Assembly (NCBI RefSeq): GCF_001297065.1
Contig: NZ_LHOX01000011.1
Location: forward strand, 248,001 to 312,000
DNA length: 64,000 bases
Direction: 5' to 3'
DNA from: Enterococcus sp. RIT-PI-f
Lineage (GTDB): Bacteria > Bacillota > Bacilli > Lactobacillales > Enterococcaceae
Shown: piece after piece, positions 60,203 to 64,000 of the stretch
How the letters are laid out: every line of letters begins with the position of its first letter
Numbering within the stretch: the first letter of the stretch is position 1
Notes under the pieces: model-generated
The model's input: only the letters and a program-made list of their open reading frames with translations
Databases searched by the model: none
Told to the model about the DNA's origin: nothing
Made by a program: the position numbers and the translations under genes

Positions 60203-61204
60203 CTATAGTGCATAATCACTGTCTTTCAGCACCAACCAAAGCAAGCCCGTATACAAGCATGCCGTAAATTGATCCACAAATAAAAATTGAGGCTGGTTGA
60301 CTTGCATGGCCAATAGCGTGGATTGCGCAATCTTGTCTCGTATGGCGGTCTCAGTGACAGAATCAGCCGAGATCACAAAGTTATTTGGTGCAATGACTGC
60401 ATTATAAATCGTAAAAATCTCAACTAGATTTCCAATCAACTTCTCGTTTGTCAAAGGAAATATCTCTTCCATCAAATGAGGCAAAAATTTTGCCTCCCCG
60501 GCTAAGTTCATATTGCCTTCAATCAATGTCCCTTTGGCATAGATCGTGATACCAGGCATACTATTTTCGGGATAGAAAATACCGACGATCGTTTCTTCTT
60601 TGCTGCGTTTTTCTCGAACCGTATAGCCAATCGTGACCAGATGGGCATCATTTTGGATAGCTACTGGTACAGAAGCAAATGCAGACAACGCGTCTTGTAA
60701 ATGCCATTGATTCAATAAATTTTCCCAACTGGACAGAATCACCCCTTGGTAGATTTTACCAGGGATCGACACGCCGATTTTGGCGATCTCAAAACCAGCA
60801 GATAGAAATGGCTGGACACATGCCAAAAAGAAGGGCATTGTCACTTCTGAAAATTCAGTTGTTTGGGTATATTTGATGTCCCCGGCCAAGTTCACGATTT
60901 GACCATGAATCATCAATTGACGGTAGTTCGGGGTCAGCTTCTCTTGAATACTTAGCAATAAGAAGTACTGCTGCTCCTCATTGAAATGATAGGCGATGGC
61001 TGGACGACCGACTGTCTGCGGCATCAAATCTCCTTCAATCAAGACCTTTGCTTCTACCAACTGGGCCACCAGCGCATTCACAGTCACCACACTCAGCCCC
61101 GTTTCAGCAGCGATTTCTGCCTTGTAGGCGGTCCCCTTTTCACGCATCATTTGTTTGATGGCACGCATATTTTTTTCACGAATCAAATTTTTGTTTTGTG
61201 ACAT
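60203..61204 (-). CDS. ROK-family transcriptional regulator (XylR/NagC type, no kinase motifs)
   Basis: A 333-residue protein with an N-terminal MarR-like winged helix (about 10-75, AEIAAETGLSVVTVNALVAQL) and a degenerate ROK domain. The kinase Asp and the zinc motif CxCG of active ROK enzymes are not visible, so it is a regulator only. It is divergent from an acetyltransferase gene and the HAD phosphatase that follows it. Repeated TTAATTAA-type sites cover both promoters, suggesting it represses the pair and itself. The inducer is probably a sugar or sugar derivative. Confidence 0.78.
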   Translation of the reverse strand: MSQNKNLIREKNMRAIKQMMREKGTAYKAEIAAETGLSVVTVNALVAQLVEAKVLIEGDLMPQTVGRPAIAYHFNEEQQYFLLLSIQEKLTPNYRQLMIHGQIVNLAGDIKYTQTTEFSEVTMPFFLACVQPFLSAGFEIAKIGVSIPGKIYQGVILSSWENLLNQWHLQDALSAFASVPVAIQNDAHLVTIGYTVREKRSKEETIVGIFYPENSMPGITIYAKGTLIEGNMNLAGEAKFLPHLMEEIFPLTNEKLIGNLVEIFTIYNAVIAPNNFVISADSVTETAIRDKIAQSTLLAMQVNQPQFLFVDQFTACLYTGLLWLVLKDSDYAL

Positions 61205-61218
61205 AAAAAAGCACGTCC

Positions 61219-61239
61219 TTAATTAAATCTATTAATTAA
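61219..61239 (-). promoter_or_regulatory. ROK operator pair upstream of the regulator
   Basis: Two perfect TTAATTAA palindromes (61219-61226 and 61232-61239) are 13 bp apart directly upstream of the ROK-type start codon. Confidence 0.6.
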
Positions 61240-61315
61240 CCCTCATAGATCATACCCTATCTGTCGGAAAAAGTAAATCTGCACAGCTAGCTCATGCTTT
61301 TTATCACATTTTTTC

Positions 61316-61364
61316 TTGACATCTTTCCACTTAGTTAATATACTTAATTAAAAACTTTAACTAA
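61316..61364 (+). promoter_or_regulatory. Acetyltransferase operon promoter with a triple ROK operator
   Basis: TTGACA (61316-61321) and TATACT (61339-61344) are exactly 17 bp apart. TTAGTTAA (61331), TTAATTAA (61344) and TTAACTAA (61357) follow with 13-bp spacing; the outer two are inverted copies, so the whole block is a symmetric palindrome overlapping the -10. The same 13-bp repeat occurs at the regulator promoter. Confidence 0.75.
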
Positions 61365-61381
61365 AATCAGAAAGGCAAGCT

Positions 61382-62011
61382 ATGGATATGAAAAAACGAA
61401 TCGCCTCTGGTCAGTTATTTCTTGATCACTGCCAAGGGCTAGATATTGAACGACAGCGCGCGCGGGTGCAGCGTCATAGATTGAATGCTTTATTGCCAGA
61501 CCAGCACACCGAAAAAGAGGCGCTGAAAAAAGATATTTTTGGCGCTTCTTGTAATGCTTGGATTGAGACCCCTTTCCTATTCACCTATGGAAGCAATATT
61601 CATTTTGGAACAGATTGCTATGTCAATTATCAGTGCAATTTCATTGATGATGGGCAGATTTTGATTGGCGACCGTGTCATGTTCGGGGCCAATGTCACGA
61701 TCGCCACTGTTGGGCATCCTGTTCACCCCGACTACCGCACCTTTATGTATGCTGAAACGGTCACGATCAAAGACAATTGCTGGATTGGTGCCGGCGTGGT
61801 CATCAATCCAGGGGTAACGATCGGTGAAAATTGTGTGATTGGCTCTGGCAGTGTCGTGACCAAAGACATTCCAGACAATACCGTTGCGGTAGGCAACCCA
61901 TGCCGTGTATTGCGATCCATCAACGAACATGACTACCACTATTATCGAAACAATCGGCCAAGCAACGCGAGTGAACTACACACAGTCCAACAAGTAGACC
62001 AACAACCATAA
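61382..62011 (+). CDS. Sugar O-acetyltransferase (LacA/Maa hexapeptide family)
   Basis: A 209-residue left-handed beta-helix acetyltransferase. Maltose/galactoside acetyltransferase N-terminal part (about 1-55) is followed by hexapeptide repeats (about 70-190, FGTDCYVNYQCNF, IGDRVMFGANV, IGAGVVINPGVTIGEN). The catalytic His is in TVGHPVHPDYR. It transfers acetyl from acetyl-CoA to a sugar. First of a probable pair with the HAD phosphatase 45 nt downstream, under ROK control. Confidence 0.85.
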   Translation: MDMKKRIASGQLFLDHCQGLDIERQRARVQRHRLNALLPDQHTEKEALKKDIFGASCNAWIETPFLFTYGSNIHFGTDCYVNYQCNFIDDGQILIGDRVMFGANVTIATVGHPVHPDYRTFMYAETVTIKDNCWIGAGVVINPGVTIGENCVIGSGSVVTKDIPDNTVAVGNPCRVLRSINEHDYHYYRNNRPSNASELHTVQQVDQQP

Positions 62012-62056
62012 GATGACGCTTCGCCAAAGGGCAAGCCAACAAAAGGAGAATGTACC

Positions 62057-62860
62057 ATGATAAAACTAATTATTACTGACTTAGACGGCACTTTTTTGAC
62101 AAGCAAGAGTGATTTTGATCAGCAAGAATACCAACGGATCCAAGCATTGATGCACGACAAAGACATTATTTTTGCGGCTTGCACGGGCAAGCAATGCGAA
62201 CGCGTCGAAGAATTATTTGGGTCTGAAGCGTCAAAAGACATTTGGATTTTAGGGGATAGTGCTACACGCATCAAACATCAAGGCCAATATGTCTATGAAT
62301 CATTGCTGCCAAATACAATCGGTCGAGAAATCATCCAGACTTTAGATTCGATCGCCTCAGATCATGTGATTATTGCCTGCACACCGACAGCGGCCTTTAT
62401 CAAAGAAACAACCCCTGAAGGAGAAGCCCAAAAAGTGCGCGGTTCTTACGCTGTTGTTCAGAAAGTGGCCGATCTTGCCGACATCCAAGAAGATTTTGTC
62501 AAGATCACTGTCTTCGATCCAAAACTACGCTGCTTTGAAAGTGTCAAATCATTGCAGTCATTCAGTGATCGCGCTTATATCGTAGCCTCGGAAGCTGCTT
62601 GGATCGATATTTCAAACCATAATGTGCATAAAGGAACAACTGTCAATGAATTGCAAAAAAGACTGGACGTCACCAAAGCCGAAACGATTGCCTTTGGCGA
62701 TGGCTTCAATGATCTGGAATTATTTGCACAAGCAGGCATCAGCTTTGCGATGGCCAACGCTTTTGACGAAGTCAAAGCGCGCGCTGACTTTGTCACAAAA
62801 TCAAATGACGAAAATGGCGTCCTAAGCACCATCGAAAAATTACTCACCACATTTGCTTAA
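62057..62860 (+). CDS. HAD-superfamily Cof-type sugar phosphatase
   Basis: A 267-residue Cof/YidA-like HAD enzyme. The nucleophile motif TDLDGTFLTSK (DxD at about residues 8-10) and the C-terminal FGDGFNDLELF (motif IV) are clear. These dephosphorylate sugar phosphates in the cytoplasm. AAAGGAG precedes the ATG. Probably co-transcribed with the acetyltransferase; a short terminator follows the gene. Confidence 0.87.
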   Translation: MIKLIITDLDGTFLTSKSDFDQQEYQRIQALMHDKDIIFAACTGKQCERVEELFGSEASKDIWILGDSATRIKHQGQYVYESLLPNTIGREIIQTLDSIASDHVIIACTPTAAFIKETTPEGEAQKVRGSYAVVQKVADLADIQEDFVKITVFDPKLRCFESVKSLQSFSDRAYIVASEAAWIDISNHNVHKGTTVNELQKRLDVTKAETIAFGDGFNDLELFAQAGISFAMANAFDEVKARADFVTKSNDENGVLSTIEKLLTTFA

Positions 62861-62868
62861 GCTTCCCC

Positions 62869-62902
62869 AAGCTTGCCTCTAGACGATGGCAAGCTTTTTT
62901 TT
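62869..62902 (+). terminator. Terminator of the acetyltransferase-HAD operon
   Basis: AAGCTTGCC and GGCAAGCTT arms with a 10-nt loop and a T run starting inside the second arm. Confidence 0.8.
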
Positions 62903-62921
62903 GTTGATTGCTCCTTTGCGG

Positions 62922-62952
62922 TTGACTTCAAGTTGACTTGAAGATGTATTCT
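62922..62952 (+). promoter_or_regulatory. MerR-type promoter with 19-bp spacer
   Basis: TTGACT (62922-62927) and TATTCT (62947-62952) are 19 bp apart, 2 bp longer than optimal, and the spacer holds an 8-bp perfect inverted repeat CTTCAAGT-TG-ACTTGAAG (62926-62943). This is the hallmark of a promoter activated by a MerR protein through DNA twisting. The only MerR gene nearby is the partial one at the window end. Confidence 0.82.
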
Positions 62953-62998
62953 AGAATAAAGCACACAGCTATGACATACACATAAAGGAGATGGACAC

Positions 62999-63583
62999 AT
63001 GGATAACAAGACATTCACAGATTATTTAAATAGCGGACAAGTCGTACAGGCAGGTTCGGACTATCACCAGATGATGGCTAAGCTAAGTGACGAAGCCCGC
63101 AAACATACGACGGAGATCAATAACAAGTATCATACACAGGCAGAATTGCGGCAACGCTTCGCTCTATTGATTGGCAAAGAAGTCGATGCTGATTTTGGTT
63201 TATTTCCACCCTTTTATACAGACTGCGGCAAAAATATTACCCTGGGTAAAGGTGTCTTTATCAACGCTGGATGCCACTTCCAAGACCAAGGTGGAATCAC
63301 TATAGGCGATGACACGCTGATTGGACATAACGTGGTGCTGGCCACATTGAATCACGGGCTTTCAGCAAAAAACAGAAAGGATCTCTACCCAGCGCCTATC
63401 ACCATTGGCAAGAATGTCTGGATTGGCGCGCAAGCAACCATATTGCCTGGTGTCACGATTGGTGACCATGCGATTATTGCAGCCGGCGCAGTCGTCCAAA
63501 AAGACGTGGCGCCCAAGACGATCGTAGGCGGCGTACCAGCAAAACTGATCAAGACGATCGAGGATGAACCCGCCACTCATTGA
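62999..63583 (+). CDS. Sugar O-acetyltransferase (Maa-like hexapeptide family)
   Basis: A 194-residue hexapeptide-repeat acetyltransferase ([21 protein letters not shown]-type repeats; catalytic His in [24 protein letters not shown]). Similar in fold to the gene at 61.4 kb but clearly distinct. AAAGGAG precedes the ATG. Its promoter has MerR features, and a convergent MerR gene lies downstream, so it is probably an inducible gene of that regulator. Substrate unknown. Confidence 0.82.
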   Translation: MDNKTFTDYLNSGQVVQAGSDYHQMMAKLSDEARKHTTEINNKYHTQAELRQRFALLIGKEVDADFGLFPPFYTDCGKNITLGKGVFINAGCHFQDQGGITIGDDTLIGHNVVLATLNHGLSAKNRKDLYPAPITIGKNVWIGAQATILPGVTIGDHAIIAAGAVVQKDVAPKTIVGGVPAKLIKTIEDEPATH

Positions 63584-63586
63584 TCC

Positions 63587-63630
63587 AAAAAAACAGGTGG
63601 CCAGCAAAAAATGCTGCGCCACCTGTTTTT
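63587..63630. terminator. Bidirectional terminator between the acetyltransferase and MerR genes
   Basis: AAAAAAACAGGTGGC and GCCACCTGTTTTT arms with a 16-nt loop lie between convergent genes. Confidence 0.85.
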
Positions 63631-63654
63631 GGTTGACGTGTTTCATCCTATGGC

Positions 63655-64000
63655 TTATGCCTCTTGCTTGAATCGGAAAGTCCCTTTTACACGGGCTTCT
63701 GTTTCATCTTCGACTGCTTGTGTATAATAGGAAATTTTGTAATCGATATAATCCAATGTCGCGGTCAATTCGCTGATTTGCGCTTCCAGGCATGCTCTGC
63801 GTTCTTTGAACATGGCGAGGCGCTGATTGAGTGAGTCATCTCCAATTTGACACCAAGACATGAATGTTTTGATTTCTTTGATCGACATCCCTGATTTTTT
63901 CAAACATTCGATCGTAAATAAGGTAGACACCGCTTCTTCATCAAATATGCGGTTGCCTTGCTCGTTTTTCTTGATTGCTGGAATCAACCCTTCTGCGTCA
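63655..64000 (-). CDS. MerR-family transcriptional regulator, partial (N-terminus outside the window)
   Basis: The visible 114 codons are the C-terminal part of a MerR protein: DAEGLIPAIKKNEQGNRIFDEEAV (broken after 20 residues here for brevity: EGLIPAIKKN and GNRIF) belongs to the wing of the helix-turn-helix, followed by SGMSIKEIKTFM and a coiled-coil dimer helix. The frame stays open to the window edge, so the TTG at 63987 is not the start. The MerR-type promoter of the neighbouring acetyltransferase gene is its likely target. Confidence 0.85.
   Translation of the reverse strand, partial: DAEGLIPAIKKNEQGNRIFDEEAVSTLFTIECLKKSGMSIKEIKTFMSWCQIGDDSLNQRLAMFKERRACLEAQISELTATLDYIDYKISYYTQAVEDETEARVKGTFRFKQEA

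Noticed and set aside
1-64000. CRISPR arrays, tRNA or rRNA genes, insertion sequences, prophage genes
   Set aside because: I scanned for regular spaced repeats, CCA-ending cloverleaf regions, transposase motifs and phage structural genes and saw none. Distant or degenerate copies could be missed by eye.

Overview
The window looks like chromosomal DNA of a low-GC Gram-positive lactic acid bacterium, most likely an Enterococcus. Supporting signs are AGGAGG-type ribosome sites, several TTG and GTG starts, sigma-A promoters, many PTS genes, LicT-type antitermination, Mga-like regulators, an LPXTG protein, and a TetR/HrtBA heme-efflux module next to a lone ferrochelatase. I see no rRNA, tRNA, insertion sequence, prophage or CRISPR array. 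The species is not resolvable by eye.

Layout. 0-1.7 kb: end of a GntR regulator and a GH1 6-phospho-beta-glucosidase with a cre-like site in its promoter. 1.7-6.7 kb: a phosphonate-type ABC operon (phnD-phnC-phnE-phnE) ending in a metallophosphoesterase, with a divergent Crp/Fnr (YeiL-like) regulator. 6.8-10.4 kb: ferrochelatase and the TetR/hrtBA heme-export module with a palindromic operator. 10.4-13.4 kb: licT-bglP beta-glucoside PTS with two antiterminator sites. 13.5-20.2 kb: RarD-like permease, MarR-controlled MFS exporter, tRNA dihydrouridine synthase, another MFS pump and a methyltransferase. 20.2-31.9 kb: two adjacent sugar clusters, one galactoside (LacI, PTS EIIC, DUF3284-like, GH36, GH42) and one probably for an amino-sugar disaccharide (RpiR, GH4, NagB-like, EIIC). 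31.9-36.4 kb: a prenyl-FMN decarboxylase operon (UbiD/UbiX/LpdD) with a LysR regulator and a DUF554 membrane protein. 36.4-43.1 kb: MerR/SDR pair, a Fur-type iron ABC operon, a VOC protein. 43.3-48.7 kb: a P-type cation ATPase and, divergently, a BASS-family transporter with a GldA-family dehydrogenase. 48.8-57.7 kb: a cell-surface locus (short LPXTG protein, secreted protein, single-pass membrane protein, giant BspA-like protein) beside two tandem Mga-like regulators. 57.7-64 kb: acetyltransferases, a two-domain peptidoglycan hydrolase, a ROK-type regulator with a repeated operator, a HAD phosphatase and a MerR regulator.

The most interesting signals are two unannotated leader-peptide attenuators at 46 kb, on the two sides of one divergent region. 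Upstream of the P-type ATPase lie a consensus promoter, a 22-codon ORF with a strong ribosome site and an acidic N-terminus, and a hairpin followed by a T run. Upstream of the BASS transporter lie a consensus promoter, a 14-codon ORF ending Val-Ile-Ile-Leu-Leu-Leu, a hairpin and a strong intrinsic terminator. The second suggests that a 2-keto-acid (or related acid) transporter and a hydroxycarboxylate-dehydrogenase-like enzyme respond to branched-chain amino acid supply. The surface locus is a further candidate: it resembles WxL loci in layout but lacks the WxL motif, and two of its proteins share a domain.

Several regulatory circuits can be read directly. A palindrome sits near -41.5 of the phnD promoter. 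Twin palindromes lie in the marR promoter region. LysR sites are repeated upstream of the decarboxylase operon and of lysR. A MerR promoter with a 19-bp spacer precedes an acetyltransferase gene.
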